This document shows, piece by piece, positions 54,177 through 63,826 of a DNA stretch of 64,000 bases. The DNA comes from Prevotellaceae bacterium (GTDB lineage: Bacteria > Bacteroidota > Bacteroidia > Bacteroidales > UBA932), in the NCBI GenBank assembly GCA_031258195.1, contig JAIRNF010000009.1, forward strand, positions 1 through 64,000, in the 5' to 3' direction. The translations under genes and the position numbers were made by a program. How positions within the stretch are numbered: position 1 is the first letter of the stretch; each line of letters opens with the position of its first letter. A model generated the notes under the pieces. That model was not told the origin of the DNA. It did not search any database and saw nothing but the letters and a program-made list of their open reading frames with translations.

Positions 54177-54983
54177 ATGAAATTAAAATCAATTTTTCTA
54201 TCATTAATCGCTCTCGGTTTTGTACTCTCAGCCGTTTCGTGTGGCGAATCTGGCGATAAAACTATTAAAAACGAAAAATTACACCCGTTTCTTCTTAGCG
54301 GAGTTTACACGCTTGGCGGGTATGGTGGTCCTTCCACACTTTTCTCTTACGTAGAACAGTATGCCACAGCACAACCCGGCTCAAGCAGCTTCCTAAAGCA
54401 AATGAGCGAAGCCTACGAAGAATACTTTGTTTTTCCCTATGGTACAGACAGTAAGAGAGAATATCAAAACGCACTGGAAGATTGGTGGGGTATAGAAAAT
54501 AAGGAAGAGTTTATGGAAACTCAAGAAGAACTTCTGACCAACTACCACCAAGCTTCGTATGAGAAAGTTCGCAAAGCACTTGACGAAAACGGTGGCGCTA
54601 GCGCAGACCTTACTGCTATAGACCTGAATAAATACGGGCTTGACGAAGAAGATGCCCTTGCCGATTTACGTTTTGTTAGGGACAACTACGGCAAATTCTC
54701 AAAGGCAGGGATAAAAGCATGGGATATTGTACGCTACGTTAATAACGTAAACTTTGCTCACGCCGCAGGTTACCTAAATGATAGCGAAGCTATGGAGATG
54801 GCTAAAAAGGCGTTAACAGAAGCACAAAAGTATTACGATAGCTGGACGGATTATTTTAACGACTACAACTTAGGCAGAGGCTTTTGGGGAGGCGATAACT
54901 CTGCTGAATTCGATAGAATAGTTTCAGGTATTTTAGATAAAGAAAATGTCTATAATATATATAACTATATGGGTATTAAGTAA
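54177..54983 (+). CDS. DUF1266-like putative lipoprotein
   Basis: Lipobox ALGFVLSAVSCGESGD; WWGIENKEEFMETQEELL..., AWDIVRYVNNVNFAHAAGYLNDSEAMEMAKKA. Confidence 0.7.
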   Translation: MKLKSIFLSLIALGFVLSAVSCGESGDKTIKNEKLHPFLLSGVYTLGGYGGPSTLFSYVEQYATAQPGSSSFLKQMSEAYEEYFVFPYGTDSKREYQNALEDWWGIENKEEFMETQEELLTNYHQASYEKVRKALDENGGASADLTAIDLNKYGLDEEDALADLRFVRDNYGKFSKAGIKAWDIVRYVNNVNFAHAAGYLNDSEAMEMAKKALTEAQKYYDSWTDYFNDYNLGRGFWGGDNSAEFDRIVSGILDKENVYNIYNYMGIK

Positions 54984-55054
54984 TCCCTATTAACAAGGGG
55001 TTGTAAACCAGAGCCCCTTATTGTTATTCCTCTCTTTGTTCGGAATGACTTTTA

Positions 55055-56083
55055 TTACTTAACCTCTTTCTTTTTTGCAGTAGATAGCATGCCACAGGCA
55101 GCCAAAATATCCATTCCCCTCGAAGCCCTAACTGTGGTAACTATCCCCTTCTTCATCAAATACTGCTGAAATCGGTTCATAGCATCATCTGTAGAAGAAC
55201 GTAAATTACTATCGGGTATCGGATGAAAACGGATTAAGTTTACTCTGCACTCTAAGCCTTTTAGCGGCTGTGCCAGCCGTTCGGCATGACGGGGCGTATC
55301 GTTATAGCCATCAAACATAATATACTCAAAGCTAACACGTCGTTGATGGGTAAAATCGTACTTCTTAATTAATGCGATAACATCTTCTATAGAATAAGCC
55401 TTTTGCATAGGCATTAACTCCTGCCGTTCGCCTGCAAAAGGATTATGTAAGCTGATGGCAAGATGACATTTACTCTCGTCTAAAAAACGCCGCAACCCCG
55501 GAATAATACCAATACTTGATACTGTAATACGCTTAGGACTCCAAGCATAACCCCAATCGGAAGTGAGAATTTCGAGGCTTTTAAGCACTTCGTCAATATT
55601 ATCGAAAGGCTCGCCCATACCCATATACACTACATTAGTTAACTGTTTACTTTCCGCCACGCTTGCCAGCTGATTAGCTATTTCGCCAGCTGTAAGATTA
55701 TACTGAAAACCCTGTCGGGCAGTCATACAGAACTTACACCCCATCTTACACCCGGCTTGCGACGAAACACATAAGGTAGCCCTATCATCGTCCGGAATCA
55801 TTACCGACTCTATAAAACAGTTGTTATTTACCGCGAACAAATATTTTTTTGTACCATCCGCCGATTGCTGAACATCAACAGGAGCAGAGAGCCCTACTTC
55901 GTACTTCTCGTCCAGCAAAGAGCGCCCCTTGACCGAAATATTAGTCATTCTTCCAATCTCAGCCTCTCCTTTTTTATATAACCAATCCGCCAACTGCTTA
56001 GCAGTAAAAGACGATAATCCTACTTCTTTAACTACAGCTTGTAGCTCTTGATATGTTTTGCCGAAAAGAGCCTCTTTTTTCAT
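55055..56083 (-). CDS. rlmN: Dual-specificity 23S rRNA/tRNA adenine-C2 methyltransferase (radical SAM)
   Basis: ...LCVSSQAGCKMGCKFCMTARQGFQYNLTAGEIANQL... Confidence 0.96.
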   Translation of the reverse strand: MKKEALFGKTYQELQAVVKEVGLSSFTAKQLADWLYKKGEAEIGRMTNISVKGRSLLDEKYEVGLSAPVDVQQSADGTKKYLFAVNNNCFIESVMIPDDDRATLCVSSQAGCKMGCKFCMTARQGFQYNLTAGEIANQLASVAESKQLTNVVYMGMGEPFDNIDEVLKSLEILTSDWGYAWSPKRITVSSIGIIPGLRRFLDESKCHLAISLHNPFAGERQELMPMQKAYSIEDVIALIKKYDFTHQRRVSFEYIMFDGYNDTPRHAERLAQPLKGLECRVNLIRFHPIPDSNLRSSTDDAMNRFQQYLMKKGIVTTVRASRGMDILAACGMLSTAKKKEVK

Positions 56084-56125
56084 TTTATGAGGTAGTATAA
56101 CCTTAAGCTATTGAAATTAACTTCA

Positions 56126-56133
56126 CAAAGATA
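56126..56133 (-). promoter_or_regulatory. -7 element TATCTTTG for rlmN (minus strand), with TTG about 20 bp upstream
   Basis: Reverse strand ttgtgaagaggaggagtattccctatctttg; matches the Bacteroidota -33/-7 pattern. Confidence 0.55.
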
Positions 56134-56185
56134 GGGAATACTCCTCCTCTTCACAATTAAATAGCATATCCGAAATATTTTAACT

Positions 56186-56193
56186 TATCTTTG
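56186..56193 (+). promoter_or_regulatory. -7 element TATCTTTG for ilvE
   Basis: TATCTTTG upstream of ilvE; divergent from the rlmN promoter. Confidence 0.5.
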
Positions 56194-56336
56194 CATGTTT
56201 TGTAAGCAAGCATATGCTACTTAGCATCAATTTAAAACAAGAAATATATTTATTATTGTAATATATCATATTGAAATAAGCATTACTTTAGCTTATCAAA
56301 AGTAAGTATGTTCTAACACAAAAAATAATAACAACA

Positions 56337-57350
56337 ATGGTAAATCTTGATTGGAGTAAGCTGCCTTTTGGCTATATCCCTACAAACTGTAATACCCGTT
56401 GCTACTATAAAGACGGGAAATGGGGCGATATAGAAGTTTCGACTTCAGAATATATCAATATGCATATGAGTGCTACCGGCTTACATTATGGTCAGCAAGC
56501 ATTTGAAGGTCTTAAGGCTTTCCGCGGAAAAGATGGGAAAGTAAGGGTTTTTAGATGGGAAGATAACTGGGAGCGTATCTGTTTCTCTTGCAAAGGCATT
56601 CTTATGCCTGAACTTCCAAAAGAAAAGTTTAAAGAAGCACTATTCAAAGTAATAAAAGAAAACGAAGAATTTATTCCACCTTACGGTACGGGTGCTTCGT
56701 TATACATACGTCCACTTGTTGTTGGTACAGGTGCAAAGATTGGTGTAAGCGCAGCGGAGGAATTCTTATTCCTTATTCTTGTAACTCCTGTAGGACCTTA
56801 CTTCCCACAAGGGTTTAAAGGAGTTGACATACAGATCGTTCGCGATGCCGACCGCGCGGCACCTCATGGAACAGGTCGTTATAAAATTGGTGGAAACTAC
56901 GCTGCCTCATTAGCATCCGGAGCCAGAGGTGCAAAAGAAGGCTACAAAACCGTTCTATATCTTGATGCTTGCGAAAAGCGTTATGTTGACGAGTGTGGTC
57001 CTGCAAACTTCTTTGGAATAAAAGGAAACTCATACGTTACGCCAGAGTCGAGTTCTATTCTTCGCTCCATTACTAACCTCAGCCTTTGTGCGCTTGCCGA
57101 AGATATGGGGCTGAAAGTTGAGCGTAGAAAAATTCCTGTAGAAGAGCTTGCAGAACTTGACGAAGCCGGAGCTTGCGGTACTGCTGCCGTTATTACCCCT
57201 ATTAAGAGCATACAAGACCGTGAAACAGGCAAGGTTTATACCTTTGCTAACGAACCGGGTCCAACCTCTACAAAGTTGTACAAAAGACTCCAAGGAATTC
57301 AGTACGGAGATGAAGCTGATAAATTTGGATGGACAACAGAAGTTATGTAA
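56337..57350 (+). CDS. ilvE: Branched-chain amino acid aminotransferase
   Basis: ...GLHYGQQAFEGLKAFRGKDGKVRVFRWEDNWER...ECGPANFFGIKG...EAGACGTAAVITPI. Confidence 0.95.
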   Translation: MVNLDWSKLPFGYIPTNCNTRCYYKDGKWGDIEVSTSEYINMHMSATGLHYGQQAFEGLKAFRGKDGKVRVFRWEDNWERICFSCKGILMPELPKEKFKEALFKVIKENEEFIPPYGTGASLYIRPLVVGTGAKIGVSAAEEFLFLILVTPVGPYFPQGFKGVDIQIVRDADRAAPHGTGRYKIGGNYAASLASGARGAKEGYKTVLYLDACEKRYVDECGPANFFGIKGNSYVTPESSSILRSITNLSLCALAEDMGLKVERRKIPVEELAELDEAGACGTAAVITPIKSIQDRETGKVYTFANEPGPTSTKLYKRLQGIQYGDEADKFGWTTEVM

Positions 57351-57379
57351 CCACTAGCTAAATCTATTTATACATAGCA

Positions 57380-57411
57380 AAAGAGACGTTCGTTTTTGAG
57401 CGTCTCTTTTC
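57380..57411 (+). terminator. Terminator of ilvE (possibly bidirectional)
   Basis: aaaagagacg-ttcgtttttgag-cgtctctttt. Confidence 0.7.
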
Positions 57412-57415
57412 ATTT

Positions 57416-58071
57416 TAGAATAACTGGGCTTTTATTCCAAACGAGAGCTTGAGATAATCTGAAGGTTTAAAGCGTCCATCCCTAAATGTCTCTCTAATAA
57501 GCAAATCGTTACTACTTATCTCATAATACGCGCTAACAGCACGGGCAAAAATCGCTTATGGGAAGGCATTGCTAACGTAAATCGTCGACCTAAATATATC
57601 GAAATCCTAAGCTTGGTGGAGAACCCATAATAACCGCTAGGGTAGTAATCGGGCTCCGTCCTCCAAAACTGATGTTCAAATATAGTTGTAAAATATATCC
57701 CAGTAACTAACGGCTCAAATGAGAAGTTTTTCTTGCCTATCGGTATTTTCCACGGAAAATAGTTCCGCTTTAGCGTCATAGCTATTTTTTCCTTATCGGT
57801 AGAATATTTTGGTAAAAATCCGAAAAAAATATTCGTCTCCCGCCGATTCTTTTTCCCATAATCCCAACCCGTACCAAAAGAAAGAAACCCCATAAGAACC
57901 GGCATACTGTATTTTAGTATGAGATGGTATTATTTTATTCCAAAAAGACTGATATTTCTCTACCCTTTTCTGATACGGATAAACATAGCAGCCCTCTTCA
58001 TCCGCCATTATTTGCGCCATGCCCACAACCGGCAGACTTAGCAAGAACATGCTAAAAATCAATCGCCCCAT
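57416..58071 (-). pseudogene. Secreted hypothetical protein (outer-membrane-like), frameshifted
   Basis: MGRLIFSMFLLSLPVVGMAQ...SFFWYGLG | WDYGKKNRRETNIFFGFLPKYSTDKEKIAMTLKRNYFPWKI... | AIFARAVSAYYEISSNDLLIRETFRDGRFKPSDYLKLSFGIKAQLF*: three frames needed. Confidence 0.7.
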
Positions 58072-58363
58072 AGGTATATGAATCTGGGGTAATAGTAAAC
58101 AGTAAATAGCTGTGTTTTTTATATCGGCACATCCGTAGTATAACATACCATCGTCAAAAAAATCATTTACCGCAAGTGTATGGGTGTGCGCATAGGTACA
58201 AAACTGTAGCTGTGGAAATTCTTTAATGAATTGATGAAAAACGTAGATTTTATTTGCAATTAATTATCAATAAATTGGATGCACCACTGCTATTGAGGAG
58301 GCCCATCCTTTCGATCGGAATGACATCAACTGTTAACTTTGATACACTATTTTATACTTTTTA

Positions 58364-58901
58364 TCAAGGCGTCCACTCCATTACGCCACCTGTAGAAAAC
58401 TCTTTACACCAGAATTTAAAATCGTTGTATGTTCTCACTCCATAGTCCATAACAGCTCTGTAGTATTCAACCCCCCATAGTTTTTTCATTTTCGGGCATC
58501 TCGTATTTCAGCCGTAGAATTGCTTCTCTTTCTTCCTGTGTAATCCGTTTATTTATCCGTTCCGCAACTTTTTCAAAATAGCCATCATACTCGGAACCTC
58601 TTCGAATATGTATCATATCCAACTTCCATAAGCTATTATCTGCTCTTTTGTACAAAACATGCCATTCTATACATTCCTCTTCGGTATTAATACCATTTCC
58701 ATACTCAATATGAGTAATAGCCATGTTTTCAGCAAGTCGTTCTATTACCGAAAAACTTTCCGATATCTTTAGCTCATCCGTATAAATATGAAGATCGATA
58801 TCTTGATTTGTCGTCAAGAGCCAGGTCTTCAACGACCCAACAAGGTTAACCGTTGCACCTATCGACTCCCACAAAGAAATAATCTTTGTTTCCTCTATCA
58901 C
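58364..58901 (-). pseudogene. Nucleotidyltransferase-like protein with a C-terminal frameshift at a G6 (C6 on +) tract
   Basis: VGSLKTWLLTTNQDIDLHIYTDE motif; ORF stops at ENEKTMGG*, while the other frame continues GVEYYRAVMDYGVRTYNDFKFWCKEFSTGGVMEWTP*. Confidence 0.6.
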
Positions 58902-58950
58902 TTCGTATGCCTTCTTCTGATTTTGTTCGGCAATGCGTAAAACTCTTTCA

Positions 58951-59712
58951 CTATTCTATCAGTTGATACTTTTCTACTGCAACCTTCCGGCTACAATGGT
59001 TAAAATGCCACCATTCGCTCGATATAGAAGTAAAACCCGCTTCTTTCATTACACTCCGTAGAAGTAAACGATTTGCCAGCTCTTGCTCCGTAATTTTACC
59101 TTCTGCTACTAATTCCTGCTCTTTATCGGTATGCGCCTCTTTTCCAAAATAATCGAAGGCCGTACCCATAGATAAAGGAACTCCGTTTTCATCTAGTATT
59201 GTTAAGTCCACTGCCGCACCGTAGTTATGTAAACCTCCTCCTTTTGCGGGATTAGCAACGTAATCATGCGACCAGCCATTCTTTTTGGCAACCTCCCACA
59301 TGCGCTTCTGAACTGACATCGGACGGGCTGCATCATACACTACAAAACGATACTCCGGGTGTTTTTCTTTTAGCAATTGGTGCGCTTTTACCAATTTTTC
59401 TGCCGCCTCAGGCAGTAAATAAGCCTCGGTTAAATCATCGTATAAGACTTCGCCAACAAAGTTATCTGATGTTGCATAAATCATCTCAACTTCAATGGTA
59501 GAGTCTAACCCTTGAATATTAACATAGCCCAGAGAGTCGAGCCTTTTTGCCGATTCACTTAAAATAACTTCTTGCTGCTGAGATTCCTCATTGGCAGCAG
59601 AAACAACCTCAACATTTTGCTGATCGGCAGCAACTTGAATAGAGCGGTTACCTCCGCCACAAGCGACAAGCAAACCTACTATCAAAAGAAGAAAAAGATA
59701 ACGAAAACGCAT
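58951..59712 (-). CDS. D-alanyl-D-alanine dipeptidase, M15D (VanX-like) lipoprotein
   Basis: ...VYDAARPMSVQKRMW..., ...GGLHNYGAAVDLTI..., ...SSEWWHFNH...; lipobox LLVACGGG. Confidence 0.92.
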   Translation of the reverse strand: MRFRYLFLLLIVGLLVACGGGNRSIQVAADQQNVEVVSAANEESQQQEVILSESAKRLDSLGYVNIQGLDSTIEVEMIYATSDNFVGEVLYDDLTEAYLLPEAAEKLVKAHQLLKEKHPEYRFVVYDAARPMSVQKRMWEVAKKNGWSHDYVANPAKGGGLHNYGAAVDLTILDENGVPLSMGTAFDYFGKEAHTDKEQELVAEGKITEQELANRLLLRSVMKEAGFTSISSEWWHFNHCSRKVAVEKYQLIE

Positions 59713-59756
59713 AATTTGTATGATTTAAGAACGAATTGAACAAAAATACAACTATT

Positions 59757-60659
59757 CTATGATTTCTTTATTAACTTTTTAAAAGGGCTGTCGGGCAGCT
59801 GAAGTAATAATAATGCGGCTGTAATTACGATAATACCAGCAATAGAAATAATATCGGGAGTTTCATCAGGTAACAATATCCAACTTAAAATACATCCGCT
59901 AACAGGTACTATAAATTTCCAGATATTAAGCTCCGACACCTTTACCCCTGGTCGTCGCAGTAAACCATACCACAACGAAAATGCGGCTGCCGGAATAAAT
60001 GCGAGCCATAGTAATGCTAAGTAAAATTCGATAGGGTACAATTTAATTTCCGGCTTTTCTACTATAAATGCTGCGATAAGCAACATTAACCCTCCGGTAA
60101 AGTTAGCAAATGAAGTTAGCGCGACTGGAGAGATATTATCCGATCTCCTTTTTACTATCATTATATTAGTATAGCTACCTATTATATTGCTGAGAAGCGA
60201 CAAGCCAATACCTGCGTAAAAAGATGGATTATCAGAAGTAATATCGCCTTTAGCAAGGCTGATAAAAATAACACCGGCTAGCCCAAGTATTATTGCCGTA
60301 ACCTTTCGCAATGTCATTTTATCATCGGCTAAGGTAATATGCGCCATTATTGCAACAAACAAAGGTCCCGCGCCTATAATAATTGCCGATGTCGCAGCAG
60401 GCACTTTATCAAGTCCCATAAAAAAAAGTCCATACTGTAAGAAAGTCTGGACAAATGCAAATAGCAACATAAACCGCCAATGCTTAAGCTGAGAACGAAG
60501 GCTAACCTTCTGTGCTAACATAACAGGTATAAGCATCAACCCTGCCAATGTAAACCGCATACCCGAGAGATATATTGGTCCTACATACTCAAACCCTATC
60601 TTAGCCCCGGCAAATGCCGATCCCCAGAGTAAACAGGCTGCTATGGCTCTTAACTTCAT
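59757..60659 (-). CDS. EamA/DMT-family transporter
   Basis: Ten hydrophobic segments, ACLLWGSAFAGAKIGFEYVGPIYLSGMRFTLAGL... Confidence 0.9.
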   Translation of the reverse strand: MKLRAIAACLLWGSAFAGAKIGFEYVGPIYLSGMRFTLAGLMLIPVMLAQKVSLRSQLKHWRFMLLFAFVQTFLQYGLFFMGLDKVPAATSAIIIGAGPLFVAIMAHITLADDKMTLRKVTAIILGLAGVIFISLAKGDITSDNPSFYAGIGLSLLSNIIGSYTNIMIVKRRSDNISPVALTSFANFTGGLMLLIAAFIVEKPEIKLYPIEFYLALLWLAFIPAAAFSLWYGLLRRPGVKVSELNIWKFIVPVSGCILSWILLPDETPDIISIAGIIVITAALLLLQLPDSPFKKLIKKS

Positions 60660-60744
60660 TCTGCAAAAAGATTTCGATATGTGAAATTATAGAAAGGAAA
60701 GTTTACAAGAAGGTAATAAGCCTCTTTTATATAATAAAATCAGG

Positions 60745-61188
60745 CTACTTAGCAAGCTTAATGCTTACAGCGTTCATACCCTTTTGCCCTCGCTCAAACT
60801 CAAAAAACACGATATCTCCTTCTTTTATCGCTTCTAAAGCATTACTTACATGAAAGAAGTATTTATCGGTAGTTGCCATATCTTTTATGAAACCGTAACC
60901 TTTTGACCGATTAAAATGCTCAACCCTTCCCTTCAAAATAGTATTTTCTTCTATTTCTTCTTTTTTAGGTGTTGCTATCACAATATTTTCGATATCTACC
61001 TCTTCTTTTTGTTCTGTATCAGGAGGAGTAGTGGTAATAACTCCATTTTCGTCAACATATGCAAGCATATCTTCAAACGAACTTTTACCGCTAGCTTTTC
61101 TTTCTTCCTTGCGCTGTTGCTTCTCCAATCGCTTAGATTGTTTCTTTTTTTCGTTGTCTTTTTTGTTGAATGATGCGGGTCTCGCCAT
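60745..61188 (-). CDS. Cold-shock-domain protein with charged N-terminal region
   Basis: ILKGRVEHFNRSKGYGFIKDMATTDKYFFHVSNALEAIKEGDIVFFEFERGQKGMNAVSIK. Confidence 0.9.
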   Translation of the reverse strand: MARPASFNKKDNEKKKQSKRLEKQQRKEERKASGKSSFEDMLAYVDENGVITTTPPDTEQKEEVDIENIVIATPKKEEIEENTILKGRVEHFNRSKGYGFIKDMATTDKYFFHVSNALEAIKEGDIVFFEFERGQKGMNAVSIKLAK

Positions 61189-61222
61189 GTAGTTTTATTT
61201 AAGTTTAAATTGTAATACTATG

Positions 61223-62347
61223 TTATACAGGTATTGGAATTGCGCTTAGCTTCTTGCCTGTCAACTTTTGGATATCAACGACCATTGAGTATTCTTCGTG
61301 CGAACAAAAGGTAAGCGCAGTGCCCGATTGTCCCGCCCTACCTGTACGACCGATTCGATGAACATATGTTTCGGCAACATCCGGCAAGTCGTAGTTAATT
61401 ACTAATTCCAGATCGCGAATATCTATGCCACGCGCGGCAATATCTGTTGCTATCATTACCCGTGTCCGTCCTGATTTAAAGTTGGATAAAGCCCGCTGCC
61501 TTAATGTTTGGGACTTATCGCCATGTATAGCTTCGCTTTTAATTCCGGCTTTAGATAGTATTCGTGCAATTTTATCTGCCCCATGTTTTGTTCTTGAGAA
61601 TACAAGAACAGATTTTTCAAAACCTTCTCTAAGTAATGTTATAAGTAAGTCTTTTTTTTGAGGCTTCTCAACATAATAAATACGCTGCTCAATAGTATCA
61701 ACCACAGAAGCAACCGGAGCGACCTCTACTCTCTTGGGATTATTAAGGATCGTACGTGATAAAGATACTATTTCTTTTGGCATGGTTGCTGAAAAGAACA
61801 GTGTCTGCTTTTTCCGAGGTAGCTTAGGTAACAACCGCTTTATATCGTGAATAAAACCCATATCCAGCATACGGTCGGCCTCATCAAGAACAAAATGCCT
61901 AACATGGTTAAGGTTTATAAACCCTTGATTCATCAGATCAAGTAAGCGTCCGGGAGTAGCAATTAAAATATCAACCCCGCGCCTAAGCTGGTCGGTTTGC
62001 TGTTTTTGCTTTACACCGCCAAATATTACACAATGACGTAAACTTGTATATTTTGAATAATCGTTAAAGCAATTATCTATCTGTATTGCCAGTTCTCGTG
62101 TCGGAGTGATGATTAGCGCTTTTATTTCTTTTCTCTTCGCACTTTCTTCGTTTTGAGAAAGCAGCTGTATTATAGGGATGGCAAACGCGGCTGTTTTACC
62201 TGTTCCGGTTTGGGCTGTACCCAACAAATCATATTGCTGAAGAGCTATCGGAATTGCCTTTTCTTGTATAGGAGTTGGAGTTGTGTATCCTTTTCTTGTA
62301 AGAGCCTTTAGCATAGGCTCTGAAATGTTTAGTTCTTTAAATGTCAT
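61223..62347 (-). CDS. rhlE: DEAD-box ATP-dependent RNA helicase
   Basis: GTAQTGTGKTAAFAIPIIQLL, VLDEADRMLDMGF, FSATMP, HRIGRTGRAG. Confidence 0.93.
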   Translation of the reverse strand: MTFKELNISEPMLKALTRKGYTTPTPIQEKAIPIALQQYDLLGTAQTGTGKTAAFAIPIIQLLSQNEESAKRKEIKALIITPTRELAIQIDNCFNDYSKYTSLRHCVIFGGVKQKQQTDQLRRGVDILIATPGRLLDLMNQGFINLNHVRHFVLDEADRMLDMGFIHDIKRLLPKLPRKKQTLFFSATMPKEIVSLSRTILNNPKRVEVAPVASVVDTIEQRIYYVEKPQKKDLLITLLREGFEKSVLVFSRTKHGADKIARILSKAGIKSEAIHGDKSQTLRQRALSNFKSGRTRVMIATDIAARGIDIRDLELVINYDLPDVAETYVHRIGRTGRAGQSGTALTFCSHEEYSMVVDIQKLTGKKLSAIPIPV

Positions 62348-62554
62348 AAAGTGTTAGCTGCCTTTTACAACAGCCGCATTAATTAGTAAAGTAACAAATA
62401 GCGGGGTAGAAACAAAAGGTCAGACCGACCACGAGATGTTATTATCAGCGCAAAGATACGAATAATAATCGGATATTCAATAAATCTAGCATAATCAACC
62501 ACATCCATCTCTGGCACATCACATATTTTACCCTATTTTGATACTATCCCTCAA

Positions 62555-62597
62555 AAATAAAGCCCCTGAAATAAATTATATTTCAGGGGTTTATTGT
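62555..62597. terminator. Hairpin terminator
   Basis: aataaagcccctgaaata...tatttcaggggtttatt. Confidence 0.65.
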
Positions 62598-63006
62598 ATT
62601 TTATTACTCTTAATAATTAATAATGGGTGCCGCCAGGAAAAGAACCTTAATTGTATCTCTATTAATAGTCAGCCTTTTATGTTTTCTTAAATTTGGAATC
62701 CCACACGTTTAGCACACGATTATTTTTCATCGTTCTGCTCGCTATTAGCATGATTTCTGTTGTAAAGGTAGGAAAAATATCTATAATAAAGAAAATTCCT
62801 TTCAAGATTTTATACCAAATGAGCGCTGTAATCGACTGATTAACAAACAGAATTGTTGTAGTCAGCATAATAAACTAATAAGAGCACAACACAATAAACT
62901 AATGGATACATGATGATACCGTCTCATCGACTATTTTGTTTATATCAGCTTTTAGTTTATCATCCATACTAAAATATTATTTTGTCTTTTCTCTGTTCCG
63001 AAACCG

Positions 63007-63036
63007 TCGGTTCCGAAATGCACATTTCGGAACCGA
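63007..63036. repeat. Perfect palindrome directly downstream of the AbiEii-like gene
   Basis: tcggttccgaaatg-ca-catttcggaaccga, 14-bp perfect arms, 2-nt centre. Confidence 0.8.
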
Positions 63037-63037
63037 G

Positions 63038-63826
63038 TTATTCTGTAAGTGAATCTACAAATTCTCCAAACCTTAAAATCTTCTCGCCATTTGCTTTGTT
63101 AAAAAGTAAGTGTTCAAAGTCTTTTTGCTTCTTCTTCAAATCGATTGTTTTCAGTAGTTCGGCGGTTGCTTGTTTGAACTCTTGTAAGTTATGTACTCCA
63201 CAACGCTTTGAAAGAAAATCGTAATCGGGTTTGGACTGCGCCAATAAAAACATCAGGTCGTAAAAATCACGTCCTTTTGCGCGGGCTAACATAGCGGCAA
63301 TTTTCATGCTGCATAATACGCCATCGGAAGGAACGGGGAACGGGAAAAAGAATCCGCAGCCTTTGATGTTTGTAATAACCGGAGGATAAACAATTCCTTG
63401 GTCTTGGCTTTCGACCTTTATCAAGAAACGTTCTTCCTTATGCCCGCTCAGCCCCAAATCGAATAGCAATTCCGGAAAATGGATATTACGTTGGAAAGCC
63501 GTTAGTTTCGGGTTTTCTTTATCCTTCGCTTCTACTCTCAACCCTGAACGTTCTAAAAATTGGATTACTCCGTTTGTCATTTCGATAAATTCGTCTTTCG
63601 ACAGGTCTTTACAGTCGAAATCTAAATCTTCGGAGAACCGGTCTATCCCTTTTACCAAACGTAAGTTTGTTTCGCCGATAAAAACCATCTTTTGGATGTT
63701 TGGAGTTGAAGAAAGGTAATCCAGAATCATCAACTGCAAATACTCTTTCAGCATATGTTTATCGAAACCCGAATTTTCACGGAATTGAACCGGAAAATAA
63801 TTCTTTATTTGTTCAATCTGTATCAT
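63038..63826 (-). CDS. Nucleotidyltransferase, AbiEii/AbiGii toxin family
   Basis: FIGETNLRLVKGIDRFSEDLDFDCKDLS..., AKGRDFYDLMFLLAQSKPDYDFLSKR. Confidence 0.88.
   Translation of the reverse strand: MIQIEQIKNYFPVQFRENSGFDKHMLKEYLQLMILDYLSSTPNIQKMVFIGETNLRLVKGIDRFSEDLDFDCKDLSKDEFIEMTNGVIQFLERSGLRVEAKDKENPKLTAFQRNIHFPELLFDLGLSGHKEERFLIKVESQDQGIVYPPVITNIKGCGFFFPFPVPSDGVLCSMKIAAMLARAKGRDFYDLMFLLAQSKPDYDFLSKRCGVHNLQEFKQATAELLKTIDLKKKQKDFEHLLFNKANGEKILRFGEFVDSLTE

Noticed and set aside
62620-62655. Complete tRNA gene
   Set aside because: Only a T-arm/acceptor-like half is visible; no 5' half, D-arm or anticodon arm in the expected interval.
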